A DNA stretch of 35,545 nt from Mnemiopsis leidyi (Eukaryota > Ctenophora > Tentaculata > Lobata > Bolinopsidae), in the NCBI GenBank assembly GCA_000226015.1, contig JH155242.1, positions 91,459 through 127,003 on the forward strand, written 5' to 3'. The notes below the pieces were generated by a model. The model did no database searches. It saw only the letters and a program-made list of their open reading frames with translations, and was not told where the DNA came from. Below are positions 11,101-18,010 of this stretch, piece by piece. Position 1 is the stretch's first letter. Each line of letters opens with the position of its first letter. Made by a program: the position numbers and the translations under genes.

Positions 11101-14100
11101 ATGACTGGGATAGTATGTAAGCTTTGATCGCACTCCAGCTGATCTACATTATTTAAAACTCAGCGTTTTTTACAATAATAGCAGATAAACCCAGTGATTT
11201 TATGAAGAAGCGTGATTGTCCGACTTGGATTTTTATTCATCATAAATGGATTTATGTAAACATGCGATAAATTATGATTTTTTGGCAAACAAATCAGGTG
11301 AAATTGTGAGATCATAAGGAACAAGAAAATTTCATGAGGAATGGTTGAGAAGATTCCATGGGCCCTTTTAAAGTATTTGTACAATGTACACCTAGGAGTC
11401 TTCTTCACAACTAAAATTTTCTGTCGGACAATCACTACTTTTTGGAGGAAAAGATCAAACATAAGTAGCTTGGAATACTGTACCAAAACTTTAACATCTT
11501 CTGTCTCGGGTTCTGATTTTACCACTCTAAGTCTAACAAGGTCGATTTTATGTTCTGACTATTCAAAGAGAGTGAGAAGATGCCGCGTGAATGATTGTGA
11601 TGATTGGAATTCAAAGCGTGTGATCAGAATGCTCTCAGAGTATAGAGGGCACCTTTGTAAATTTTGACAGCGATTGGCCAACGTTTTACCATTCTAAAAT
11701 GAAGTACAGACCTCGATTTAGCCTTTCACTGTTGGCGATTTTTTTCGAAATAAAATGTATGGCGCTAGTAGGATACAGATATTCAATCATTCCGGCCAAG
11801 AATTAGGTATAATCCCATAGTGTCTGGACAACAAAAATACCGCACAATCACATAGCAGTCTTATATAAGCTTTCGCGCGACTACTATATATTCAAGATCA
11901 CGTGACATACCATTAAGTCACGTGACCCTTACATTTACTTGCCCCGGAACTGTACCTGGATAAGGCACATTCATGGTGAGGAGATCATAGGCTTCCTTGA
12001 TGGTGTAAAGACCCTGTGTCCAACAGTAATCCTCGCTAAACGAGCCCGAGTATTTGGTGAAGCCGTCACATGATATAATTCCTGAGAGCAGGGGATCAAG
12101 GTCAGCAAAGAACAGCAGCAAAACTGAGGAAGTCCTGGAGGGTCGAGGTCACGTGGTCTAGTCAAGAGAGACAGTGTTCCAGATCTGAGTGGGTCTACCG
12201 GGGGAGTACCGCGCGTCACAACAGCTCACTCCCAAGACACAACAACTCTAGCAAAACAGCGGTAAACCTCCGCGGTAAGTCCCCAGGTGAACCCCCCTCC
12301 TCCACTGTCTCTCTAGAACGAGACACGATAACAACCTTCCTCCAGAAACTTCCTCCAAACACAAAAATAGCACTCCAAACCTGGATACGGAACGTTGACC
12401 GTAAGGAGGTCATATGCCTCCTTTACCGTATAGAGACCCTGCGTCCAACAGTAATCTTCGCTGAACGCCGAGCCGAATTTGTCGAATCCGTTACAGGCTA
12501 TTATAGCTGGATAGTTTATGTATGGGTTGGTTGATTGGGTTTTTTTTATAACCCAGGTAGATTTTCAGTAACGGAGAAAATTCTTAGTTCAGCCCTGAAA
12601 TCGTTATTAACAACCTGGCATTTCCAGTTCATGAGAATTGTAGCGAAACAAAGAATCAACAAAACAAACAAACAAACAAACAAACAAACAAACAAACAAA
12701 CAAACAAACAAACAAACAAACAAACAAACAAACAAACAAACAAACAAACAAACAAACAAACAAACAAACAAACAAACAAACAAACAAACAAACAAACAAA
12801 CAAACAACNNNNNNNNNNNNNNACAAACAAACAAACAAACAAACAAACAAACAAACAAACAAACAAACAAACAAACAAACAAACAAACAAACAAACAAAC
12901 AAACAAACAAACAAACAAACAAACAAACAAACAAACAAACAAACAAGCAACAGATTTTTTACCTCCCGCGTACTGCCGCACCGTCACCACCGTTCCCATT
13001 AAAACGCACAGAACGAACATAAAACTCCTGTTGATTTGATCCCATCCATCGTCTGAAATATTAAAAACGTTAAACATTAGTTACTAGCTCAAATTGGTTA
13101 GAAATTAGTTAGATATTAGTTACAATTTAGTTACATATCAGCTAGAAATTATATACAAATTAGTTACAAATATTAATTTTTGTTAATTTTTGACCATCAT
13201 GATACATTTTTTTTCTTATATTCAAGTCATATATTGTACAACGATTATTGGTGCATGAGTCGATGAATGCGGCCGGTACTCAAAAAAGAAGCCAGCCTAT
13301 TCAGTATTAACTAAAATATGACGGTCGAAGATGGTTGCCGGTAATTTAAAGCGTTCAATTTGTCCAGGATACCATAGTAGAATTTACTAAGCGTCAGACA
13401 ATGAAATTGTAAGATTTCTCCCCTCTTTCTCTCCAACCCAGTGAGCCGTCAAGTCAACAGTTCCCGGAGCTGGCTACACGTATTTCCGGCAGATGTACAT
13501 ATTATGCAACAGTCCGTTGTTAAAAGTGCCAAGTGGATGGAAAGTTTGTAAGGCAATGGTGCGAGGAGAGTCTAGGAGAAATTAAGAAACTTATTGCTAT
13601 AAGTCAGAAACTTATTGCTATAAGTCAGAAACTTATTGCTATAAGTCAGAAACTGGAGAGAGATGTTTGACTTGTTATAGACCATAAGAAATTTCTATGT
13701 TTCATTTGAGAGATGAATTTCTTGTTTTATTCGTTTGTTCATGATAAGAAGTTCGTCAGACAAACTTTAGTATCAGTGTTGAATGTTACACATCATATCG
13801 AGCGTGAATGTTACAAGTACAGTCGAAATATTCTTAATTTAGCTCAGACAGCATTTTAACTTTAAAGTAGTACATTCTATTGATAATAGCGATATTGCTC
13901 TTAGTGGCGAGCATGCTGAATTATCTAGATTAAAACGAGTCTTTTCAGAGCTCTGCATTGAACAATTATGTGATGAAATAATTACAAATTATCTGGAGAG
14001 TTTTTACAAACAATTGACATGGTCAGAGAATAGAGATGTGTATTTAGCATATAAATCTAGAGCTATAGAGAGGCTAATTTCGGAACAATGCCTCTTGTTT

Positions 14101-14435
14101 TAACTAAAACATGGCAGTTTGAACAGTGGTTAGTTCGAGTATAACAAATAGAGATGTCAGTAATTATAGCTATCAGAAACAGTAACTAACAGTAACTTAT
14201 AATTGGCGGAGTTTAGGATCAATAAAGTTTGGGATTCAGTCCGTTAGAGAATTATCCCTACAATTAAACTATTGTATTAGCCTAGAAGTAGAACCTAATT
14301 TTAATCTTCCTAAGAACCTAACATGAAAAACAAAGGAGTTTGTGAAAATAAACCCTACACAAACTAAAACTCACCTAAAGTGATGCCTTTGAAGGGCGTG
14401 ATCCCCTTAAAACCGGAGAGGATGTCAATAACCAT
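2782..14435 (-). CDS. Innexin A: complete split gene, 402 aa, with alternative ECL1 exons
   Basis: This is a gap-junction/hemichannel subunit of the innexin family, a four-pass plasma-membrane protein with cytoplasmic ends. The joined exons are 14435-14375, 13052-12963, 12506-12381 (or 12081-11956), 10844-10745, 8833-8685, 7079-6926, 6035-5866, 5414-5342, 5109-4985 and 2942-2782. They total 1209 nt, all phases agree, and the frame ends at TAG. Approximate layout: TM1 30-47 after WDQIN (24-28); ECL1 with Cys 55, 70, 102 and 115; YQWVP at 132-136 opening TM2; TM3 212-234; ECL2 with a sequon at N259 and Cys 275 and 292; TM4 300-328; C-terminal block NIGTSGRV. The length is normal for the family. 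The start is the ATG at 14435, whose MVIDILSGFKG matches MVLDLISG in the neighbouring paralog. The weakest junction is the exon 8 donor TG|GTTGGT. It was chosen because it is the only upstream phase-2 site that keeps TM4 the same length as in B and C. The specific ortholog is not assigned. Confidence 0.9.
3300..3400. repeat. 21-bp tandem repeat, about 4.5 copies, with one CACGTG per unit
   Basis: The unit contains TTGTCACGTG followed by TCACTATGTGC. CACGTG recurs at 3304, 3325, 3346, 3367 and 3388, exactly 21 bp apart, i.e. two helical turns. Later copies have small changes (CTATCTGC, AGGTCACGTG). An open frame through it reads as a repeated MCLSRVT heptapeptide, which follows simply from 21 being divisible by 3. 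Confidence 0.9.
3617..4479. repeat. 12-bp minisatellite, unit ggtctatagttg, about 70 copies
   Basis: An almost continuous run of GGTCTATAGTTG units with variants (gatctatagttg, ggtctgtagttg, ggtcaatagttg, ggtctaaagtcg). Variants are mixed along the array and not in blocks, and higher-order patterns occur (for example twice ...ATACTC followed by GGNATTTCGTTGGTCA near 4160 and 4250). It is entirely intronic. Confidence 0.95.
4985..5109 (-). CDS. Innexin A exon 9 (TM4 and cytoplasmic tail start)
   Basis: Encodes residues 308-349: the rest of TM4 (FAIIFCIACNCLSVL) and LGSYKRLLASAFLKDEL at the start of the tail. GSYxRxLA is shared with B and C. The acceptor is ATTTACAG, preceded directly by a (CTTA)n microsatellite in transcript sense. 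The donor is C|GTAAGT. Confidence 0.88.
5110..5341 (-). other. Intron 8 of innexin A with (CTTA)n tract at its 3' end
   Basis: A 232-nt intron. In transcript sense a (CTTA)n microsatellite (plus strand 5116-5172, taag repeats) runs to within about 10 nt of the ATTTACAG acceptor. The array takes the place of the polypyrimidine tract and supplies many CTTAC-like sequences but no AG. Confidence 0.8.
5116..5172. repeat. (TAAG)n microsatellite
   Basis: About 13-14 copies of TAAG, followed by a few interrupted TTTAAGTAAGTG copies to about 5200. It lies inside intron 8 of innexin A. Confidence 0.95.
5342..5414 (-). CDS. Innexin A exon 8 (ECL2 end, start of TM4)
   Basis: Encodes residues 284-307, from GLEEEQGMCVLAPNVINQY to the helix start LFLIL. 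Cys292 is the second ECL2 cysteine. The acceptor is ATTCCAG. The donor is a suboptimal TG|GTTGGT, supported by phase (2) and by TM4 length against both paralogs. A site 10 nt downstream, CTT|GTCACA, matches the position of the gene C donor but is out of phase with exon 9. Confidence 0.78.
5415..5865 (-). other. Intron 7 of innexin A
   Basis: A 451-nt AT-rich intron separating the two halves of ECL2. A short repeat (TATAC..CAGAAAGTTAATTTCTTATAT) occurs twice near 5460-5525. Nothing else is seen. Confidence 0.75.
5866..6035 (-). CDS. Innexin A exon 7 (end of TM3, ECL2)
   Basis: Encodes residues 227-283: the end of TM3, then the second extracellular loop with an N-glycosylation sequon (N259-E-T) and LFPKMVACEIKRWGPTG carrying Cys275. 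FPKMVxCE is shared with B and C and corresponds to the FPRxxxC motif of innexin ECL2. The acceptor is ATTTCAG and the donor G|GTAAGT. Genes B and C lack the intron that ends this exon. Confidence 0.92.
6036..6925 (-). other. Intron 6 of innexin A
   Basis: An 890-nt AT-rich intron. Three CACGTG sites (6060, 6122, 6468) lie close to GATTGG/CATTGG (inverted CCAAT) motifs at 6080-6115. A short repeated TTTATATAGAAAA stretch is near 6260-6315. No exon is seen. Confidence 0.75.
6926..7079 (-). CDS. Innexin A exon 6 (cytoplasmic loop, TM3)
   Basis: Encodes residues 176-226. GDQNCMAEKASMWLFYKL is the second half of the intracellular loop, then MNENTIFAILTEKHRL leads into the TM3 helix FFIVMLVKVLYLII. 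The acceptor is TTTACAG and the donor AG|GTAACA. The (K/Y)VxYL motif of TM3 is shared with innexins B and C. Confidence 0.9.
7080..8684 (-). other. Intron 5 of innexin A
   Basis: A 1605-nt AT-rich intron in the cytoplasmic-loop coding region. I see no tandem array and no in-phase alternative exon. Confidence 0.7.
8685..8833 (-). CDS. Innexin A exon 5 (TM2 and start of cytoplasmic loop)
   Basis: Encodes residues 126-175. VYHLWYQWVPFYFW is the innexin signature at the start of TM2. The helix follows, then PYLIYKHFGVGDLKPL of the cytoplasmic loop. The acceptor is ATTTCAG and the donor G|GTAAGC. Phase is 2 in and 1 out. Confidence 0.93.
8895..9072. repeat. 15-bp tandem repeat, unit tactactacagttta
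   Basis: About ten copies, degenerate at the left end (acagtttatacagtttatac, aaagtttataatttc), regular from 8951. It fills most of the short intron between the putative cassette exon and the TM2 exon and ends only 16 bp from the proposed cassette donor. Confidence 0.92.
9089..9694 (-). CDS. Putative mucin-like cassette exon of innexin A (inserts into ECL1)
   Basis: This is a 606-nt open segment (202 codons) with a CTACAG acceptor and an AG|GTCAAC donor. It is phase 2 in and out, exactly the phase between exon 4 and exon 5. Its last residues, HTGTR, would join VYHLWYQW in frame, as PPTR does without it. The product is Ser/Thr-rich with nine N-x-S/T sequons (NAS, NLS, NFT, NTT, NST, NRT, NIS, NQS, NVT), no hydrophobic helix, and single cysteines near each end (SCAG..., LKCRARH). 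All of this suits an extracellular glycosylated spacer. A frame this long is unlikely by chance: at roughly 6.6% stops per codon I estimate about 0.002 expected in the window. The donor lacks G at +5, which suits an optional exon. It cannot replace exon 4 without a frameshift, so it would be an addition. There is no transcript evidence. The alternative is an unrelated open stretch within the intron. Confidence 0.6.
10745..10844 (-). CDS. Innexin A exon 4 (distal ECL1)
   Basis: Encodes residues 93-125, from GVIPEDMPTC through NGGRVSCPDPETVKPPT, with Cys 102 and 115. These are two more cysteines than the usual pair in an innexin ECL1. The acceptor is CCCGCAG and the donor AG|GTCAGT, phase 1 in and phase 2 out. 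Innexin B has the equivalent segment, with both cysteines, inside its exon 3. Confidence 0.88.
10845..11955 (-). other. Intron 3 of innexin A (after the alternative exon pair)
   Basis: A 1111-nt intron. Two CACGTG sites (11899, 11919) lie just past the exon 3b donor. Overlapping open frames on both strands at 11160-11667 have no family resemblance and their ends do not give a phase 1-1 exon that I can justify. Confidence 0.7.
11956..12081 (-). CDS. Innexin A exon 3b (ECL1, alternative version 2)
   Basis: Encodes GIISCDGFTKYSGSF, then SEDYCWTQGLYTIKEAYD, ending VPYPG. The acceptor is CTCTCAG and the donor CCAG|GTACAG. Like exon 3a it is 126 nt and phase 1-1. By eye 32 of 42 residues match 3a. 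Eight of the ten differences fall in the first 14 residues, while the block from FSEDYC onward differs only by V/I and V/M. Codon-level differences are extensive, so this is an old, selected duplication and not an assembly duplicate. It is not a pseudo-exon: reading frame, both cysteines and both splice sites are intact. Confidence 0.88.
12082..12380 (-). other. Short intron between alternative exons 3a and 3b
   Basis: A 299-nt interval, GC-richer than other introns of the gene, with one CACGTG at 12150. No third exon copy is visible here or elsewhere between exons 2 and 4. Confidence 0.75.
12381..12506 (-). CDS. Innexin A exon 3a (ECL1, alternative version 1)
   Basis: Encodes 42 residues, about 51-92, of the first extracellular loop: AIIACNGFDKFGSAF, then SEDYCWTQGLYTVKEAYD, ending VPYPG. 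The acceptor is TATCCAG and the donor CCAG|GTTTGG, phase 1 in and out. A second exon of identical length, phase and position in the protein follows 299 nt downstream (exon 3b). Either version joins exon 2 to exon 4 in frame, so the pair looks mutually exclusive. Including both would also keep the frame and give a duplicated loop segment. Confidence 0.88.
12657..12947. repeat. (AAAC)n microsatellite with assembly gap
   Basis: A nearly perfect run of AAAC units, about 70 counted, interrupted by N at 12809-12822. Because the gap is inside the repeat, its true length is unknown. Confidence 0.98.
12809..12822. other. Assembly gap (14 N)
   Basis: Unresolved bases inside the AAAC microsatellite. 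Apparent open frames crossing it are artefacts of the tetranucleotide repeat. Confidence 1.
12963..13052 (-). CDS. Innexin A exon 2 (TM1)
   Basis: Encodes residues 21-50. DDGWDQINRSF leads into the first membrane helix and ends RQYAG just before ECL1. The acceptor is ATTTCAG and the donor G|GTAAAA, phase 1 in and out. WDQIN is conserved in innexin B. A long (TGTT)n tract begins about 16 nt after the donor in transcript sense. Confidence 0.9.
13053..14374 (-). other. Intron 1 of innexin A
   Basis: A 1322-nt AT-rich intron. It holds a 21-bp repeat in three copies at 13584-13652 and repeated TTAGTTA/TTAGAAATTA motifs at 13080-13165. A plus-strand frame of 86 codons at 13843-14103 follows an AATTTAG acceptor-like site but is of chance length and unrecognised. 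Confidence 0.7.
13584..13652. repeat. 21-bp tandem repeat, three copies
   Basis: The unit AGAAACTTATTGCTATAAGT plus C is repeated perfectly three times, within intron 1 of innexin A. Confidence 0.95.
14375..14435 (-). CDS. Innexin A exon 1 (start codon, N-terminus)
   Basis: Encodes residues 1-20 (MVIDILSGFKGITPFKGITL) and ends in phase 1 at a GTGAGT donor. The N-terminal innexin helix lines the pore entrance, so this short leader is expected. Innexin B fuses this segment with the next one, so the intron here is specific to A. Any 5' UTR exon or promoter upstream cannot be fixed from the sequence. Confidence 0.85.
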
Positions 14436-15228
14436 GGTTGGTTGAGTATTGTCTGATCGACTGTTCCTTGTCTTTCTCCTTTATTGACTTGCTACTACAA
14501 AGATAATTTAGTTAGAAGGGATTAAAAATGAAGTAAGATTATGTACAAGTTAATATGTTATAGAATTGTTGTATAATGTAATAAACATGTCTTTAAAAGC
14601 GGAAAAATTTCTGCTAATTTGCAATTTTCACAAATTTCTGGAGTAAATCGTTTTCAACTTAGGAAAACGATTTAGCCTCGCCAGCTCCAGGGCCTAAAAT
14701 TAGTTTGATTATCTACCAATTAACAGGTAATTACGCTATAATAGCTTCAGAAAAATTGTTGCAGACTGTCTCTGAAAGTCCTGTATCGAATAACAAAACA
14801 AGAAAAAAATTCAAACAATCCAGCAATGTCATGTGAGTTTACTGGTTTGAAGAAAGTCCAAAACAATCTAGTCTAACAATATGTTGATTGTCAAAATAGT
14901 AATCCCTGGACTACGATCACTGCAAGCAAGGAAGCAATACCGAGCATCCAGGCCGGGAATCCCTCTCTTTTACCCTCACTCACTAATCCTCGTCCGATAA
15001 CAAAACGGACCAATCATGATCGAGAACGCAGACAAATTAACCAATGAGAGCGCAAGTTAAGGTCACGTGACCGAGCCTAGTTATAGAGTGGTAGATAATA
15101 GAACCGCACGGGTGTAATGACTTATGGTAAAGGCTCGCTCTAATTGTTAAAATGATGCAGGTTGAAGATACACCCGGTCAACATGACAACATACATTGAG
15201 TACGTCTATTGGGGGTTATAGACTCGCA

Positions 15229-15412
15229 AGGGGGTGGTTTAATCACTAGGGGTGGTTTAATCACTAGGGGGTGGTTTAATCACTAAGGGTGGTTTAATCA
15301 CTAGGGGTAGTTGAATCACTAGGGGTGGTTTAATCACTAGGGGTAAGTGAATAACTAGGGGTAGTTGAATCACTAGGGGTAGTTGAATCACTAGAGAGTA
15401 GTAGAATCACTA
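15229..15412. repeat. 16-18 bp tandem repeat, unit aggggtggtttaatcact
   Basis: About 11 copies with drift from GGTGGTTTAATCACTAGG to GGTAGTTGAATCACTAGG toward the right. It lies about 0.8 kb upstream of the gene A start codon. Confidence 0.93.
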
Positions 15413-16201
15413 GGAGGTCTAGAATCAATAGGGATCACTAAAGGTTCGCTAAGTTTCGCTAAGGTTCCGAAATTTGCTCCTGAGACAGGACCAGCGACCG
15501 CGTGACGTGCTGAAGTAACACAAGTGTTATTTGAGAGGGGGAGTGTTAGAGGGAGAGGTAGAGATGCCAAACTTAGTGTTCCTATAATTACTTACTATTG
15601 TAGTATTTCAATGCTGTGTAGTTGTACCCATAACTAAGTAGGATTATAGGAGCCAAGTATGGGACAGCCTTATATAAGGGGTCTTGTTATAAGTATTAAA
15701 TATAGCAAATTGTGTACCTGAAATTAATGTGCCAATGAAGCCAATAAAGTCTTCCTAAACCTAAAAAAGAGTTAAAGCTTCAAACTTGACTGTGGATTTA
15801 ATTCAGGTTAGTATAATGTAACCAAAATAGCAACCACCTTTTTATAAAACACAGCCCGTAATTCCCTCCACATCACAAAGCTATTAGAGCTTCATCAACA
15901 GCAGAAAACACGGCCGTTAATCATCTGCTCTTTGTTCAATGTTTACTGTCAAAAAAAGAGTTTGTAGTCTGTAGACTATAGTTTAAAGACTACAGCACCT
16001 TAATCTGTGTTTCGACATTCAGCACCTCGCTGCAGTCTGAACGTGGCACAAAGACAGACTAGAGGTTTCTGTGTTTAACGTGCAGTACTACTTAGTGCCT
16101 ACTCGGTAATGTATACTGTTTACTATACATGTACTAGTACCTCTACTAACTGTTGTACAGTTACTAGCTTCTATTCAATATTAAATGAATAGTATTACAT
16201 G

Positions 16202-16253
16202 TGTTCAGTACAACAATACAGTTTAAATGTTCAGTACAACAATACAGTTTAAA
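16202..16253. repeat. 26-bp tandem duplication
   Basis: Two perfect adjacent copies of a 26-bp unit beginning TGTTCAGTACAACAATACAG and ending TTTAAA. Confidence 0.95.
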
Positions 16254-17362
16254 TGTGCCCTGTATTTAACTATTTTAAGGCGTGATAATAAGACTACACG
16301 AAATGGTACTCAAAGTCAAATATCAAGTTCTGATTGTTTGGACAAACTCTCAACAACCTACTCACAACACTACTCAAAACTAAATTTGTACAGACTCATA
16401 CCTACTGCTACTAACATATTACTCATAAGTTCCTAATGGAATCGCGTGTAGTAGGCGCGAGGAAAAGTAGCGGTAAAATGGAGAGGTCTAAAGGTGTGTA
16501 CATCGAGATCTAACTCTGTCACCACTAACTGAACCTGCTAATGGACCATACTCAGAGTGGCATTGTTGACTAAGAAGTAGCGGCCAGAGAGCTGGTATAA
16601 TGGGATACTTAGTAGCCGGCTGGATTTTAGAAAATTGTAATTATCACAGGCTAACAGGGTGTAGCTTAGGACTTTAGGAGGTGGATAGATGTTTCTGCAG
16701 TTGTTTCGGGTGTACTTGTAGTGGGGTGTAGTGATTGTGTAGAGTGAAATAAAAAGAGAAGATGGAAGATTGGGACAGATTTACAAGATATGCTCTTATC
16801 AATAATTATGACGTAAAAAATGGTTATCTATGAACGTCTAGAAACTTCTTTGAAAGAAAAAAACGGGTAGAAGTTAGAATGAACTGAGACTAAATTATGC
16901 CTTGATTTGGATCATTGATACGCTAATAATAGATTTTTTAATTCCACTCCAAGAACTGTAACTGATCAACTTTTACCCCAATTAGCCCTAATTTTAGCGG
17001 CAACACCGATACCAATACAATGATTAGTGACGCGGGAAAACTAATTATTTTCTAACGAATTGTCATTTCAATTACACCGGTCCTAAGTCAATATCTATTG
17101 CCTGATCAGATGTACATTGTAATAATTCAATAGTGGTAAAGATCTTGACATGTGAGACAATGTGTGAGCTAAAAGTTAGGAATGTACACTTATGCACATC
17201 TTTTCGATCCGTACAAATAGTTCTCGATAGCATTTTAGCAACGTAAAAGAACGCGGAATTTCGGTGTCATATTTCGATCATGAAAGGGAGGATAAAAATG
17301 CTACTTTACGTGGAGCTGGCAAAACAAAACGGTGCCAGCAATGGATGTGCTTCTCTGTTGAA

Positions 17363-17553
17363 AGGCGGGACGTGCTACTTTACGTGCTGCTTGGTCTAAA
17401 AGGTGGGACGTGCTACTTTACATGCTGCTTGGTCTAAAAGGCGGGACGTGCTACTTTACGTGCTGCTTGGTCTAAAAGGCGGGACGTGCTACTTTACGTG
17501 CTGCTTGGTCTAAAAGGCGGGACGTGCTACTTTACGTGCTGCTTGGTATAAAA
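17363..17553. repeat. 38-bp minisatellite, five copies
   Basis: The unit starts AGGCGGGACGTGCTACTTTA and ends TGCTTGGTCTAAA. Starts are at 17363, 17401, 17439, 17477 and 17515 with few substitutions, so it is recent. A related CTACTTTACGTG occurs just upstream at about 17300. Confidence 0.95.
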
Positions 17554-17920
17554 GACGGGAAGAGCTACTTCTTGCGCCGTTAAAGCAGTGGTCTACCCCA
17601 CACCCGATGTATGGCATGTGTCAACTGATTCGTATCAACGCCTCCTACTCACCGCCAAACCGTGTAACATTCTGCAGTTCTGCAGCTTTGCTGCAAGTGG
17701 AATTTTTACCGGAGAACCCTCTAGAACGGGTAATAGGAGTTAGGTCAATTGGTTGAAACATTAAATTTTACAAGTGCTCAGCTTATATTGAGCACCAAAC
17801 TATTCTAATCGCCAAATTGACCGCCAAAAATTGTATCAAATGAGATAACACTTCTTGGCAATGTTGCCTGATGTTGTATGGCACGCTTATAAGCTGATAT
17901 AGGGCAGGGCTCATAATCCA

Positions 17921-18010
17921 CCAATCACAGCACACTACACAAGGCAGTTACCAATCAGATCGCACTACACAAGTCAGTAACCAATCACAGCGCACTACAA
18001 AAGTCAGTAA
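17921..18010. repeat. 30-bp tandem repeat carrying CCAATCA, three copies plus a partial fourth
   Basis: Units at 17921, 17951 and 17981, each opening CCAATCA and continuing GCGCACTACA-like and AAGTCAGTAA, with a partial CCAATCAGAG at 18011. Each unit presents one CCAAT-box sequence. Confidence 0.93.

Larger units (their letters stand above)
12507..12962 (-). other. Intron 2 of innexin A, mostly (TGTT)n in transcript sense
   Basis: A 456-nt intron (including an N gap of unknown true length) upstream of the alternative exon pair. About 290 nt are AAAC repeats on the plus strand, so the pre-mRNA carries a long UGUU repeat beginning about 16 nt after the exon 2 donor and ending about 150 nt before the exon 3a acceptor. 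Confidence 0.85.

Noticed and set aside
11160..11667. Overlapping frames of about 110-120 codons on both strands in innexin A intron 3
   Set aside because: No motif, low-GC composition like the intron, and no splice sites in the phase needed for an innexin cassette exon.
12535..13077. Long open frames of TNKQ or LFVC repeats on both strands
   Set aside because: They are translations of the (AAAC)n microsatellite and cross an N gap. The real coding part there is only innexin A exon 2.
13843..14103. Plus-strand frame of 86 codons after an AATTTAG site, containing CIEQLCDEIITNYLESFY, inside innexin A intron 1
   Set aside because: It looks protein-like, but frames of this length are expected several times by chance in a window this AT-rich. 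It has no start codon, no family match and no neighbouring exons I can join. It could be a remnant of another gene.
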